A stretch of 64,000 nucleotides of DNA from Betaproteobacteria bacterium (lineage in GTDB: Bacteria > Pseudomonadota > Gammaproteobacteria > Burkholderiales > Sulfuricellaceae), in the NCBI GenBank assembly GCA_021373185.1, contig JAJFTF010000011.1, positions 49,046 to 113,045 on the forward strand, given 5' to 3'. Shown here in pieces: positions 18,183 through 27,180 of the stretch. How positions within the stretch are numbered: the first letter of the stretch is position 1; every line of letters starts with the position of its first letter. The position numbers were made by a program, and so were the translations under genes. The notes under the pieces are model-generated. The model did no database searches, was not told the origin of the DNA, and worked only from the letters and a program-made list of their open reading frames with translations.

Positions 18183-21100
18183 ATGAGTCACTTTCTCGAC
18201 CGCTTGAAGTTTTTTGAAAAAATCAAGGAGACCTTCTCCAACGACCACGGCATCGTCACCAACGAAGACCGCCAGTGGGAAGATGCCTACCGCCATCGCT
18301 GGGCGCACGACAAGGTGGTTCGTTCCACCCACGGCGTAAACTGCACCGGCGGTTGTTCGTGGAAAATTTTCGTCAAGAACGGTCTGGTTGCTTTCGAAAT
18401 GCAGCAGACCGACTACCCGCGCACCCGCGAAGACCTGCCAGATCATGAGCCGCGCGGTTGCCAGCGTGGCGCGTCCTTCTCCTGGTATTTGTACAGCCCG
18501 CAACGGATCAAGCACCCGCTGATTCGCGGCCGCCTGCTTGACCTGTATCGCGCAGAACGCAAGGCTGGCAAGGATCCGGTTGAAGCATGGGCCGCCATTC
18601 AGGCCGACGACAAGAAACGCAAGCAATACACCGCCGTGCGCGGCCTGGGCGGTTTCGTGCGCGCCACCTGGGAAGAAGCAAAAGAAATCATTGCTGCCGC
18701 CAACGTGCACACCATCAAGAAATGGGGCCCTGACCGCATTTTCGGCTTCTCGCCGATCCCTGCGATGTCACAGATTTCCTACGCTGCCGGCTCGCGCTAC
18801 CTGTCGCTGATCGGCGCCGCTTGCGGCTCGTTCTACGACTGGTACTGCGACCTACCAGCGGCATCCCCACAAACCTGGGGCGAACAGACCGACGTGCCGG
18901 AATCGGCCGACTGGTATAACTCTACCTACATCATCGTCTGCGGCTCCAGCCTGCCGACCACACGTACGCCGGATGCCCACTTCGTTTCCGAAGTGCGTTA
19001 CAAGGGCGCCAAGGTCATTTCGATGGCCCCCGATTACGCCGAATACTGCAAGGCCTCCGACCTGTGGATGCCGGTCAACCCCGGTAGCGATGCCGCCGCC
19101 TTCCTGGCCATGGGCCATGTGGCACTGAGAGAATATTTCATCGACAAGCAGGACCCGTATTTCACCGAATACGCCCGCAAGTACACCGACCTGCCGATCC
19201 AGGTCATGCTACGCAAACATGGCGACGCTTACGTGTCCGACCGCTGCCTGCGCGCTTCCGACTTCAGCGGCGCACTGGGCGAGACCAACAATCCCGACTG
19301 GAAAACCATCGTCTATGACGAGAAAGCCAAAACCTTCGTTGCGCCGAATGGCTCGATCGGTTTCCGTTGGGGCGAGGAAGGCAAGTGGAACCTGCTGCCG
19401 AAGAACGCTGCCAACCAGCAGGAAATCCATGCCGAACTGTCCTGCATCGACAGCAAGGACACCGTTGTTTCCGTCGGCTTCCCGCACTTTGAACCGGGCG
19501 AAGGCGAGCTGCTGTTCCGCAACGTGCCGGCACGCAAGATGAAACTGGCCAACGGCGAAGAAGTATTCGTCACCTCCGTGTTCGACATGCAGGTTGCCCA
19601 GTACGGTATCGACCGTGGCCTGGGCGGCGCCAACGTCACCAAGGACTACAACGACGCCAATGTCGCTTACACCCCGGCCTGGGCATCGAAAGTCACCGGC
19701 GTCAAGGCTGCCGACATCGAGCGCACCGGTCGTGAATTTGCTTACAACGCCTCCAAGACCCATGGCAAATCCATGGTGATCATGGGCGCTGCAATCAACC
19801 ACTGGTACCACAACGACATGATGTACCGTGGCGTGATGAACCTGCTGCACATCTGCGGTTGCGTGGGCCAATCCGGCGGCGGCTGGGCACACTACGTGGG
19901 CCAGGAAAAACTGCGTCCGCAAGCCGGCTGGGCACCGATCGCCTTCGCGCTCGACTGGCAGCGTCCGCCTCGCCACATGAACTCGACGTCCTACTGGTAT
20001 TTCCACACCGACCAGTGGCGCTATGAAACCCTCAAGGGCGACGATCTCACCTCGCCCGCCGGCAGAGGCAACTACAAGGGCTACTCGCTGGCCGACTACA
20101 ACGTCGCCGCCGTTCGCATGGGCTGGCTGCCGTCTGCGCCGCACTGGAACACCAACCCGCTCGATCTGGCTAGCGAAGCTGAAAAGGCCGGCGCTACCGA
20201 CGAGGCGAGCATTGCCAAGCACGTCGTCGGCAAGCTCAAGGATGGCTCGCTCGACGTCGCTTTCGCCGACCCGGACGCCCCGGAAAACTGGCCGCGCAAC
20301 CTGTTCGTCTGGCGCGCCAACCTGATCGGCACCTCCGCCAAGGGCCACGAGTACTTCCTCAAGCATTTGCTCGGCGCACAGAACGGCGTGCTGAAGGAAT
20401 CCGGCGACGGCTGCGACAACAAGCTGGTCAAGTGGCATGAAGAAGCGCCGATCGGCAAGCTGGATCTGATGGTCGACATCAACTTCCGCCTGAATTCCAC
20501 CGGCGCCTACTCCGACATCGTTTTGCCGACCGCGACCTGGTATGAGAAGAACGACCTCAACACCACCGACATGCATCCGTTCATCCATCCATTGTCGGAA
20601 GCAGTTTCGCCGGCCTGGGAATCCAAGTCCGACTGGCAGATTTTCAAGAACATTGCCGAGACCTTCTCGACGCTGGCCGAAAAACACCTCGGCACGCGCA
20701 AGGACATCATCGCCCTGCCGATGCAGCATGATTCTGCATTCGAGATGGCTCAGCCGTTCGGCGAAGTCAAGGACTGGAAGAAAGGCGAATGCGAGCCGAT
20801 CCCCGGCAAAACCATGCCGCTGCTCAAGGTGGTCGAGCGCAATTATGGCGACATCTACCGCAAGTACATCGCCATCGGCCCATTGATGACCAAACTGGGC
20901 AACAACATCAAGGGCCTGGACTGGAATACCGAAACGGAATACGAGCAGCTCAAGGTAATGAACGGCGGCGTCAAGGTGCCGGGCGTTTCCTTCGGCATGC
21001 CGTCGCTCGAAGAGGATATTTACGTCTGCGATTCGATCATGCGCATGGCGCCGGAAACCTGCGGCGAAGTCGCTCACAAGGCCTGGACCGCGCTGTCCAA

Positions 21101-21938
21101 GAAAACCGGCATCGACCATCACCATCTGTACTCTGCCCGTCACGAAGACAAGATTACCTTCCGTGACATCCAGGTACAGCCGCGCAAGATCATCACCGCG
21201 CCGACATGGTCAGGCATCGAGTCCGAAACGGTTTCCTACACTTCGTGCTACACCAACATTCACGAGCACATTCCGTTCCGCACCTTGACCGGTCGTGCCC
21301 ACTTCTACCAGGATCACGAGTGGTTCCTCGACTTCGGCGAAGGCTTCTGCGTGCATAAACCGCCGCAGGACATGAAATCGTTCAGCAAACTTGCGCCGAG
21401 CATCATGGCTGAGAAGCACATCAAGCTGCAATGGATCACGCCGCATTCCAAGTGGGGTATCCACTCCAGCTACCAGGACAACTTGCGCATGCTGACCTTG
21501 TTCCGTGGCGGCCCTTACGTGTGGATATCCGAAGTCGATGCCAAGGCAGCCGGCATCGAGGACAACGACTGGGTCGAAGCAATCAACGCCAACGGTGCAA
21601 CGGTGGCGCGTGCGGTGGTTTCGCAACGCGTGCAGCGCGGCATGGCGATGATGTATCACGCTCAGGAAAAGATCGTGAACGTGCCAGGATCGAACACCAC
21701 CGGCAAGCGCGGCGGCATTCTCAATTCGGTGACGCGCGTCGTCATCAAGCCGACCAACATGGTCGGGGGATATGCGCAACTGGCTTATGGCTTCAACTAT
21801 TACGGCACAGTGGGTTGCAACCGCGATACCGAGGTGATCATGCGCAAAGTTGCGGACAAGGACATCGATTGGCTGGAACGGCCGCTTACCCCGGAACGCG
21901 AAGCCCAACTCAATCCGCCTGGCATCGGCAAGCGTTGA
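18183..21938 (+). CDS. narG: Respiratory nitrate reductase alpha subunit
   Basis: A 1251-residue catalytic subunit of the membrane-bound, cytoplasm-facing nitrate reductase, carrying Mo-bisPGD and an FS0 cluster. FS0 ligands are visible as H50, C54 and C58 in HGVNCTGGCSW plus C93 in RGCQRGAS. The molybdenum ligand aspartate is D223 in WYCDLPAASPQTWGEQTD. These positions are each one residue later than in the E. coli enzyme, and length is also near identical. There is no Tat signal, as expected for NarG. TAGGAG precedes the ATG. It receives electrons from quinol through NarI and NarH. Confidence 0.98.
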   Translation: MSHFLDRLKFFEKIKETFSNDHGIVTNEDRQWEDAYRHRWAHDKVVRSTHGVNCTGGCSWKIFVKNGLVAFEMQQTDYPRTREDLPDHEPRGCQRGASFSWYLYSPQRIKHPLIRGRLLDLYRAERKAGKDPVEAWAAIQADDKKRKQYTAVRGLGGFVRATWEEAKEIIAAANVHTIKKWGPDRIFGFSPIPAMSQISYAAGSRYLSLIGAACGSFYDWYCDLPAASPQTWGEQTDVPESADWYNSTYIIVCGSSLPTTRTPDAHFVSEVRYKGAKVISMAPDYAEYCKASDLWMPVNPGSDAAAFLAMGHVALREYFIDKQDPYFTEYARKYTDLPIQVMLRKHGDAYVSDRCLRASDFSGALGETNNPDWKTIVYDEKAKTFVAPNGSIGFRWGEEGKWNLLPKNAANQQEIHAELSCIDSKDTVVSVGFPHFEPGEGELLFRNVPARKMKLANGEEVFVTSVFDMQVAQYGIDRGLGGANVTKDYNDANVAYTPAWASKVTGVKAADIERTGREFAYNASKTHGKSMVIMGAAINHWYHNDMMYRGVMNLLHICGCVGQSGGGWAHYVGQEKLRPQAGWAPIAFALDWQRPPRHMNSTSYWYFHTDQWRYETLKGDDLTSPAGRGNYKGYSLADYNVAAVRMGWLPSAPHWNTNPLDLASEAEKAGATDEASIAKHVVGKLKDGSLDVAFADPDAPENWPRNLFVWRANLIGTSAKGHEYFLKHLLGAQNGVLKESGDGCDNKLVKWHEEAPIGKLDLMVDINFRLNSTGAYSDIVLPTATWYEKNDLNTTDMHPFIHPLSEAVSPAWESKSDWQIFKNIAETFSTLAEKHLGTRKDIIALPMQHDSAFEMAQPFGEVKDWKKGECEPIPGKTMPLLKVVERNYGDIYRKYIAIGPLMTKLGNNIKGLDWNTETEYEQLKVMNGGVKVPGVSFGMPSLEEDIYVCDSIMRMAPETCGEVAHKAWTALSKKTGIDHHHLYSARHEDKITFRDIQVQPRKIITAPTWSGIESETVSYTSCYTNIHEHIPFRTLTGRAHFYQDHEWFLDFGEGFCVHKPPQDMKSFSKLAPSIMAEKHIKLQWITPHSKWGIHSSYQDNLRMLTLFRGGPYVWISEVDAKAAGIEDNDWVEAINANGATVARAVVSQRVQRGMAMMYHAQEKIVNVPGSNTTGKRGGILNSVTRVVIKPTNMVGGYAQLAYGFNYYGTVGCNRDTEVIMRKVADKDIDWLERPLTPEREAQLNPPGIGKR

Positions 21939-21972
21939 TCGTCGCGTGAACAGGATAAATTAGGAGAAATTC

Positions 21973-23520
21973 ATGAAAATACGTGCACAATTCGCCTTTG
22001 TCTTCAATCTGGACAAATGTATCGGTTGCCACACCTGCTCGGTGACGTGCAAGAACACCTGGACCAACCGCAAGGGCGTGGAATACGTCTGGTTCAACAA
22101 CGTCGAGTCCAAGCCCGGCATCGGTTATCCCAAGCAATGGGAAAACCAGGAAAAATGGAAAGGCGGCTGGACCGTCGCCAACGGCAAGCTGGAACTGAAA
22201 TCCGGCGGCCGGATGTCGAAGCTGTTGAACATTTTCGCCAACCCGGATCTGCCGGAGATCGACGATTACTACGAGCCGTTCACCTACAACTACGCTCGCC
22301 TGCAGAACGCGCCGCTGTCCGAAGCAGCGCCTACGGCACGTCCGCTGTCGATGATTACCGGCGACCCCATCGAGAAGATCACCTGGGGTCCGAACTGGGA
22401 AGACGACATGGCGGGCGAATTCGCCAAGCGCAGCGAAGACAAGAACATGGACAACATTCAGAAGGCGATGTACGGCCAATATGAAAATTGCTTCAATCTC
22501 TATTTGCCGCGCATTTGCAACCACTGCCTGAACCCGGCCTGCGTCGCAGCCTGCCCGTCCGGCTCGATCTACAAGCGCGAAGAAGACGGTATCGTGCTGG
22601 TCGACCAGGACAAGTGCCGCGGCTGGCGCTTCTGCATGAGCGCATGCCCATACAAGAAGGTGTACTACAACTGGGAATCCGGCAAGGCCGAGAAGTGCAT
22701 CGGCTGCTACCCGCGCGTCGAATCCGGCATGCCGACGGTGTGCTCGGAATCCTGCGTCGGTCGTATCCGCTACAACGGCATCATGCTGTATGACGCTGAC
22801 CGTATCGAAGAGATGGCCGCCACGCAGAACGAGCAGGATCTGTACGAAGCACAGTGCAAGATTTTCCTTGATCCCAACGATCCTGCCGTTATCGCCGCAG
22901 CCCGCGCCGAAGGCATCAACGAAGACTGGATCATCGCCGCGCAGAAATCGCCGATCTACAAAATGGCGATCGACTGGAAAATCGCGTTCCCGATGCACCC
23001 GGAATATCGCACCCTGCCGATGGTCTGGTACGTACCGCCGCTCTCTCCAGTGCAATCCCAGATCGACCAGGGCAACCTGCCGGTCGGCCCGGACAGCGCC
23101 ATTCCGCTGGCTGGAACGATGCGCACGCCGGTCAAGTATCTTGCCAACCTGCTCACCGCCGGCAAGGAAGCGCCGATTACCAGCGCCTTGAATCGCCTTA
23201 TCGCCATGCGCAGCTACCAGCGCTCGGTGCACGTCGAAGGCGTTGCCGACACTCGCGCTCTGGAAGCAGCCGGGATTACCGAAGATCAAGCCAAGGACAT
23301 GTACCGTTACCTGGCGATTGCCAACTACGAAGATCGTTTCGTCATCCCGACCGGCCATGAAGAAGAACGTCTGGACGATGCCTACGGCTTCCAGGGACAG
23401 AACGGCTTCACGTTCGGCAACGATTCTTCGTCCGGCATCAGCAAGATCTCGCTGTTCCCGCGTCGCCGCAAGGACACGCCGGAGCCCGCAGAACTGGCGC
23501 CATCCGCGGATAAAAGCTGA
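21973..23520 (+). CDS. narH: Respiratory nitrate reductase beta subunit
   Basis: A 515-residue iron-sulfur subunit. Four cysteine groups are visible: CIGCHTCSVTCKNTW near residue 16, CNHCLNPACVAACP near 180, CRGWRFCMSACP near 216 (the W replaces a cysteine and marks the [3Fe-4S] cluster) and CIGCYPRVESGMPTVC near 240. TAGGAG precedes the ATG. It carries electrons from NarI hemes to NarG. Confidence 0.98.
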   Translation: MKIRAQFAFVFNLDKCIGCHTCSVTCKNTWTNRKGVEYVWFNNVESKPGIGYPKQWENQEKWKGGWTVANGKLELKSGGRMSKLLNIFANPDLPEIDDYYEPFTYNYARLQNAPLSEAAPTARPLSMITGDPIEKITWGPNWEDDMAGEFAKRSEDKNMDNIQKAMYGQYENCFNLYLPRICNHCLNPACVAACPSGSIYKREEDGIVLVDQDKCRGWRFCMSACPYKKVYYNWESGKAEKCIGCYPRVESGMPTVCSESCVGRIRYNGIMLYDADRIEEMAATQNEQDLYEAQCKIFLDPNDPAVIAAARAEGINEDWIIAAQKSPIYKMAIDWKIAFPMHPEYRTLPMVWYVPPLSPVQSQIDQGNLPVGPDSAIPLAGTMRTPVKYLANLLTAGKEAPITSALNRLIAMRSYQRSVHVEGVADTRALEAAGITEDQAKDMYRYLAIANYEDRFVIPTGHEEERLDDAYGFQGQNGFTFGNDSSSGISKISLFPRRRKDTPEPAELAPSADKS

Positions 23521-23531
23521 GAGGAAATATC

Positions 23532-24056
23532 ATGCTTATCTACAAAATACTATCGGCACTGCTTGAGTACCCCGATCAGGAGTTAGTCGACAACCTGCCG
23601 TCCATCCAGAAGTTGCTGGATGAGTCGGTCGATGCCGACGCGGAGGAAAAAGAGTCGTTGCGTCAGTTCATGACCTGGCTGGGGAACGGCGACCTGACCG
23701 AACTCCAGGCGAGTTATGTCAAAACTTTCGACATGACGCCAGAGCACAGCCTGCATTTGACTCACCATTTGTTCGGTGACGACAACGACAGGAACCGTGG
23801 TCCGGCGTTGATCGACCTGGGCGAATTGTACAAGGACTACGGCGTGAAATCGGTCACCAACGAGTTGCCCGATTACCTGCCGCTGATCCTGGAATTCGTC
23901 GCCATGCTGGATGAGGACGAGGGAAGGGTGTTTCTGTCCGACGCCATCAAGGTACTGACAGTGCTGACCAACAACCTGAACAAGGCCCAAAGCCCGTATG
24001 CGCCGCTGCTTTCCATCGTCAAGAGCCGCGCCACGCCGGCCTGTATAGCTGCTTAA
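23532..24056 (+). CDS. narJ: Nitrate reductase assembly chaperone
   Basis: A 174-residue chaperone that binds NarG and aids insertion of the molybdenum cofactor and FeS clusters. The start MLIYKILSALLEYPDQEL and the core YVKTFDMTPEHSLHLTHHLFGD are characteristic. It is shorter than the E. coli protein (about 236) because the C-terminal tail is reduced, which is common outside enterics. AGAGGAAAT is the ribosome binding site, and only 11 bases separate it from narH. Confidence 0.95.
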   Translation: MLIYKILSALLEYPDQELVDNLPSIQKLLDESVDADAEEKESLRQFMTWLGNGDLTELQASYVKTFDMTPEHSLHLTHHLFGDDNDRNRGPALIDLGELYKDYGVKSVTNELPDYLPLILEFVAMLDEDEGRVFLSDAIKVLTVLTNNLNKAQSPYAPLLSIVKSRATPACIAA

Positions 24057-24067
24057 GGAGGAATGAA

Positions 24068-24781
24068 ATGAACGAAGATCTTTTTAGCTGGAATAACCTG
24101 CTTTTTGGCATATATCCCTATATCTGCCTGAGCGTATTTGCAATCGGCAGTTGGGTGCGTTTCGACCGCGAGCAATACGGCTGGACCAGCGCGTCCAGCC
24201 AGTTGCTCTCCACGGGCGGCATGCGCTGGGCCAGCAACCTGTTCCATATTGGCGTCCTCGCCATTTTTGGCGGCCACTTTGTCGGCCTGCTGACGCCACA
24301 TAGCGTGTTCCTGATGGTCATGGGCGACATTCAGCACCAATACCTGGCCATCATCCTGGGCTCGGTTTTTGGTTTGATGACCCTGATCGGCGGCGGCATT
24401 CTGTGGGTGCGGCGTTATACCAACCGGCGCATTTCGGCGTCCAGCCGCGCTTCCGACAAGTTCGTCCTGTCGTGGATTTTGGTCACGCTGTTGCTTGGCC
24501 TGATCACCATCCCGGTATCCATCGGCCATGCCGGCCACGGCGACCCGCGCGTGGTGACTGCGATGGCGGAGTGGATCCAGAGTATTATTTACCTGTACCC
24601 GAATCCGGCGTTCCTGGAAGGCGTTGATACCGTCTTCAAACTGCACGTATTCTTCGGCATGACGGTGTTCCTGATCTTCCCGTTCACCCGTCTGGTGCAC
24701 GTCTGGAGCGCACCGTTCGGCTACCTGGCACGTTCTTACCAGATCGTGCGCAGCAAAAAAGTGAAATATCAGAGCCGTTAA
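24068..24781 (+). CDS. narI: Respiratory nitrate reductase gamma subunit (cytochrome b)
   Basis: A 237-residue membrane subunit with five predicted membrane helices and two b hemes, which oxidises quinol. Candidate heme-ligand histidines are in NLFHIGVLAIFGGHFVGLLTPH and in KLHVFFGMTVFLIFPFTRLVHVWSAP. TAAGGAGGAATGAA gives a near-perfect Shine-Dalgarno. It ends the narGHJI set. Confidence 0.97.
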   Translation: MNEDLFSWNNLLFGIYPYICLSVFAIGSWVRFDREQYGWTSASSQLLSTGGMRWASNLFHIGVLAIFGGHFVGLLTPHSVFLMVMGDIQHQYLAIILGSVFGLMTLIGGGILWVRRYTNRRISASSRASDKFVLSWILVTLLLGLITIPVSIGHAGHGDPRVVTAMAEWIQSIIYLYPNPAFLEGVDTVFKLHVFFGMTVFLIFPFTRLVHVWSAPFGYLARSYQIVRSKKVKYQSR

Positions 24782-24819
24782 TCGGTTTCGGATAATTCAA
24801 GTATCGCCATTTGGTGTTC

Positions 24820-24859
24820 ATGCGCTGTTCGACCGTTCTTTCACGGAAGAACAGCGCAT
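24820..24859 (+). repeat. Hairpin between narI and the cytochrome gene
   Basis: ATGCGCTGTTC (24820-24830) pairs with GAACAGCGCAT (24849-24859), an 11-bp perfect stem; inside it CCGT (24833-24836) pairs with ACGG (24843-24846). It is not followed by a T-run, so it may stop exonucleases or partly terminate the nar transcript rather than act as a full intrinsic terminator. Confidence 0.6.
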
Positions 24860-24897
24860 TCTGCACCTTAAATATCAGCCAAAGCTAAAGAGAAATC

Positions 24898-25317
24898 ATG
24901 CAGACACAAAGGATCGTGCCGGCAACATTTATAGTACCGTTATTGGCAGTACTGTATGGCTGCCAGCCGGAAGAACCCAAGCAACAACCCAGAGCCACGG
25001 CTCCTGCAGCAACGGTTGCGCAACAGCCAGCCACGAATAACGCAGCAGCGGCGTCAGCCGTATCCAAAGAAGAATTTACGATATTGGCGAAAGATATCGG
25101 CTGCTTTGCCTGCCACTCGATTGAGAAAAAGCTGCTTGGCCCGGCATGGAAACAAGTGGCCGTGCTTTATCGCAGCAATCCAGAAGCTGAAGCCAAGTTG
25201 ACGGACAAAATCATCAAGGGCGGCGACGGAGTATGGGGCAATATTGCGATGCCCGCCTACCCAGATCTCGACAAAGAGAAAATCAGGATTTTAGTTAAAT
25301 ATATTTTGTCCCTGTAA
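24898..25317 (+). CDS. c-type cytochrome, probable lipoprotein
   Basis: A 139-residue protein. The N-terminal signal ends at LLAVLYGC, which fits a lipobox with C22 lipidated. A low-complexity Ala/Pro/Gln linker (residues about 23-55) leads to a small class I cytochrome domain: heme motif CFACH at about 69-73 and a distal methionine in IAMPAYP, a cytochrome c551/c552-like layout. It would be anchored in the periplasm. It lies 116 bp after narI, behind a hairpin, so it may be an electron carrier co-regulated with nitrate respiration; its partner is not known. Confidence 0.87.
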   Translation: MQTQRIVPATFIVPLLAVLYGCQPEEPKQQPRATAPAATVAQQPATNNAAAASAVSKEEFTILAKDIGCFACHSIEKKLLGPAWKQVAVLYRSNPEAEAKLTDKIIKGGDGVWGNIAMPAYPDLDKEKIRILVKYILSL

Positions 25318-25326
25318 TAACATGGA

Positions 25327-25332
25327 TATAAT
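25327..25332 (+). promoter_or_regulatory. Candidate -10 element before the DsrC-like gene
   Basis: TATAAT in an AT-rich 69-bp gap, 54 bases before the ATG at 25387. No good -35 is seen at the right spacing, so the call is tentative. Confidence 0.3.
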
Positions 25333-25386
25333 TTAAATGTTTCACATTTATTCAGAACCACGCTGTAAATTTAAAAAGGTTTACTC

Positions 25387-25761
25387 ATGAGCGAGTCCAC
25401 CCAGACAAACCCCACCGACCACCTTTATTTCCTGCTGGTCAACGGCAAGGAAATCCAGACCGATTCGGAAGGCTATATCCGAAACCTGGACGAATGGTCG
25501 GAAGATTACGCCATTGCCCTGGCCAAGAAAGAAGGCCTGGAACTGACCGACGAGCATTGGGAGGTCATCAAGTTTCTGCGCGACTGGTACGAAGAGCATG
25601 ACGTCCAGGCACAGGTACGCTTCATGATCAGACACTTCTCCAAAGTATGGAGCAAGGAAAAAGGCAACAACCATTACCTGCACCTGATTTTTCCCAAGGG
25701 CGGCCCGCAGAAACAGGGCAACCGCTTGGCCGGCCTGCTCAGAACCAAGGGCGAGCACTGA
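25387..25761 (+). CDS. DsrC/TusE-family protein lacking all cysteines
   Basis: A 124-residue member of the DsrC/TusE fold family, recognised from NLDEWSEDYAIALAKKEGLELTDEHWEVI split over residues about 35-63, then FLRDWYEEH, RFMIRHF and a C-terminal arm GNRLAGL. In DsrC the arm holds two redox cysteines (one in the ACRLAGL-like motif and a penultimate one), and TusE keeps the penultimate one. Here the first is replaced by glycine and the end is RTKGEH; the whole protein has no cysteine. It therefore cannot carry sulfur as DsrC or TusE do. Cysteine-free homologues have been described as possible regulators (RspA). It sits just behind the nar operon and not in a dsr cluster. Confidence 0.85.
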   Translation: MSESTQTNPTDHLYFLLVNGKEIQTDSEGYIRNLDEWSEDYAIALAKKEGLELTDEHWEVIKFLRDWYEEHDVQAQVRFMIRHFSKVWSKEKGNNHYLHLIFPKGGPQKQGNRLAGLLRTKGEH

Positions 25762-25853
25762 TTCACACCCGCAGTCGGCGTTTTAACATATCGCCTAAAT
25801 CCTGAAAATCCGGGAGAATGGGTTCTTCACGGACGACTGCGAGCAGCAATAAC

Positions 25854-26606
25854 ATGGCAAATTTCGGCGCGATCATCATTGGTGACGAGCTGCTGAGCGG
25901 CAAGCGCCAGGATCGGCACTTTCCGCATGTCATCGAAACGCTGGCGCAGCGCGGGCTGGAACTGAAATGGTGCCGCATCATCGGCGACGATCCCGCGCTG
26001 ATCGTCGAAACCCTGCAACAAACCCTGCCACTGGACGACATCGTGTTCTGCTTCGGCGGCATCGGCGCCACCCCCGACGACCACACCCGCCAGTGCGCGG
26101 CACAGGCCGCCAACGTGCCGCTTCAGCGCCACCCCGAGGCCGCAGCCGAGATCGAGGCGCGCTTCGGCGCCGAAGCTTACCCGCACCGCATCCTGATGGC
26201 CGACCTGGCGCAAGGCAGCCGCATCATCCCCAACCCGTTCAACCGCATCCCCGGCTTCTCCCTCAACCGCCACCATTTCCTGCCCGGTTTCCCGCAAATG
26301 GCCTGGCCGATGATGGACTGGGTGCTGGACACGCTCTACCCGGAAATCCGCAACCAGGCACCCGAAACCGAAGTGCTGATCACCGTGCTCGACATCATGG
26401 AAAGCCCGCTGCTCGACCTGATGAACGAATTCGTCCGGCGCTACCCCGACCTGCGCTTCTCCAGCCTGCCGCACATCGGCGAAGACGGCGAACGCAAAGT
26501 GGAATTCGGCCTGCGCGGCACCCGCCCGCGCGTGGCGCTGGGCGCGGCCTACCTGAAACAGGAACTCGGCAAAATGGGCTTGAAGTTGCAGGAAAACGCC
26601 GACTGA
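25854..26606 (+). CDS. CinA-type molybdopterin-binding-fold protein
   Basis: A 250-residue protein with the MoCF (MogA/MoeA/CinA N-terminal) fold: IIIGDELLSGKRQDRH at the start, DIVFCFGGIGATPDDHTRQ (the GGxGxTPDD loop) at about residues 62-80, and LPGFPQMAWPMMDWVL later. It lacks the C-terminal nicotinamide-nucleotide amidase domain of full CinA, so it is the short, CinA-N-only form. Substrate unknown. Its place after the nar genes fits a link to molybdenum cofactor, but this family is also common elsewhere, so that is only a suggestion. The start at 25854 is chosen by homology. Confidence 0.85.
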   Translation: MANFGAIIIGDELLSGKRQDRHFPHVIETLAQRGLELKWCRIIGDDPALIVETLQQTLPLDDIVFCFGGIGATPDDHTRQCAAQAANVPLQRHPEAAAEIEARFGAEAYPHRILMADLAQGSRIIPNPFNRIPGFSLNRHHFLPGFPQMAWPMMDWVLDTLYPEIRNQAPETEVLITVLDIMESPLLDLMNEFVRRYPDLRFSSLPHIGEDGERKVEFGLRGTRPRVALGAAYLKQELGKMGLKLQENAD

Positions 26607-26869
26607 TACTACCCCCGGACATTCCATAAATCATTGCTCTCCTGCATTGGCGGAACGTTCGGTACGTGTTTCATTTCTGTTGATTTGCAAATATGCGAAT
26701 AACGCAGATGTGCCATTTTCTGACCCGAATAAATTAAGACAGATCGCGCTGCCTGCATTATTGGGGGTTATTATAGAGATGCTGTAAAATCAAAGTGCTT
26801 GCAGATCAATCAATTACAAGAGCATACTTGGCGCCATGTTATACGGACGCCAGCGTCCATATATTAACT
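26607..26869. other. AT-rich gene-free stretch at the island's left edge
   Basis: No credible ORF. It contains GGCGGAACGTTCGG at 26649-26662, whose exact reverse complement occurs at 28180-28193, a possible promoter at 26761-26790, and a GGACGC-CA-GCGTCC hairpin at 26844-26857 just before the core-like GTTAGCCATCA. Confidence 0.5.
26761..26790 (+). promoter_or_regulatory. Candidate sigma-70 promoter reading into the cassette island
   Basis: TTGGGG, 18-bp spacer, TAAAAT. The -10 matches 5 of 6 and the -35 matches at the TTG. It points toward the small gene at 26917, about 80 bp upstream of the first core-like site. Confidence 0.3.
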
Positions 26870-26880
26870 GTTAGCCATCA
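26870..26880. other. Integron-type core site (degenerate or truncated attC right end)
   Basis: GTTAGCCATCA is identical to the right end of the attC at 27333-27406. The preceding AAC and the small hairpin at 26844-26857 give it the shape of an attC or attI end, but no left partner with TAAC could be found. Confidence 0.45.
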
Positions 26881-26916
26881 CCATATGTCCCATCATCATC
26901 ATTGGAAGCCCATCCT

Positions 26917-27180
26917 ATGAAACATTATTTTGCGTGGAAAGCAACGAGCTTTCCGTCAGACAAAAAAGAAGACATTCAAGACTTCATTGAAAAAGAAGTC
27001 TGTCGGTGTATAGAGGCACATCAAACGCTACCTCCTCTGCGCATTGAAGTCCGTGACGGCCCATTGTCATTGGACGGAGAAGCCACCACTGATGACGGAA
27101 AAACACTGGCCCGGTTCACGTATTCTCTTAATGGCGCTGGGTCTTCGTTCCAATATTTAGGACACGGCCAGGCCAAATAG
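26917..27180 (+). CDS. Small unknown protein, cassette-borne
   Basis: An 87-residue hydrophilic protein without recognised domain. It begins MKHYFAWKATSFPSDKKED, has two cysteines (EVCRCIEAH) and a predicted alpha/beta composition. An in-frame TTG at 26902 could extend it by five residues; the ATG is preferred. Its position about 40 bp after a core-like GTTAGCC and its low GC content fit a gene cassette. The last 53 bp overlap a convergent minus-strand ORF. It may be real, but nothing points to a function. Confidence 0.55.
   Translation: MKHYFAWKATSFPSDKKEDIQDFIEKEVCRCIEAHQTLPPLRIEVRDGPLSLDGEATTDDGKTLARFTYSLNGAGSSFQYLGHGQAK

Noticed and set aside
19209..21143. 644-codon open frame on the minus strand opposite narG
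   Set aside because: Antisense shadow of narG, without domain or ribosome binding site.
26885..26905. CATCATCATCATT run upstream of the small gene at 26917
   Set aside because: A short triplet run only four to five units long; too short to count as a microsatellite, and the frame it starts (ATGTCCCAT...) ends after a few codons.
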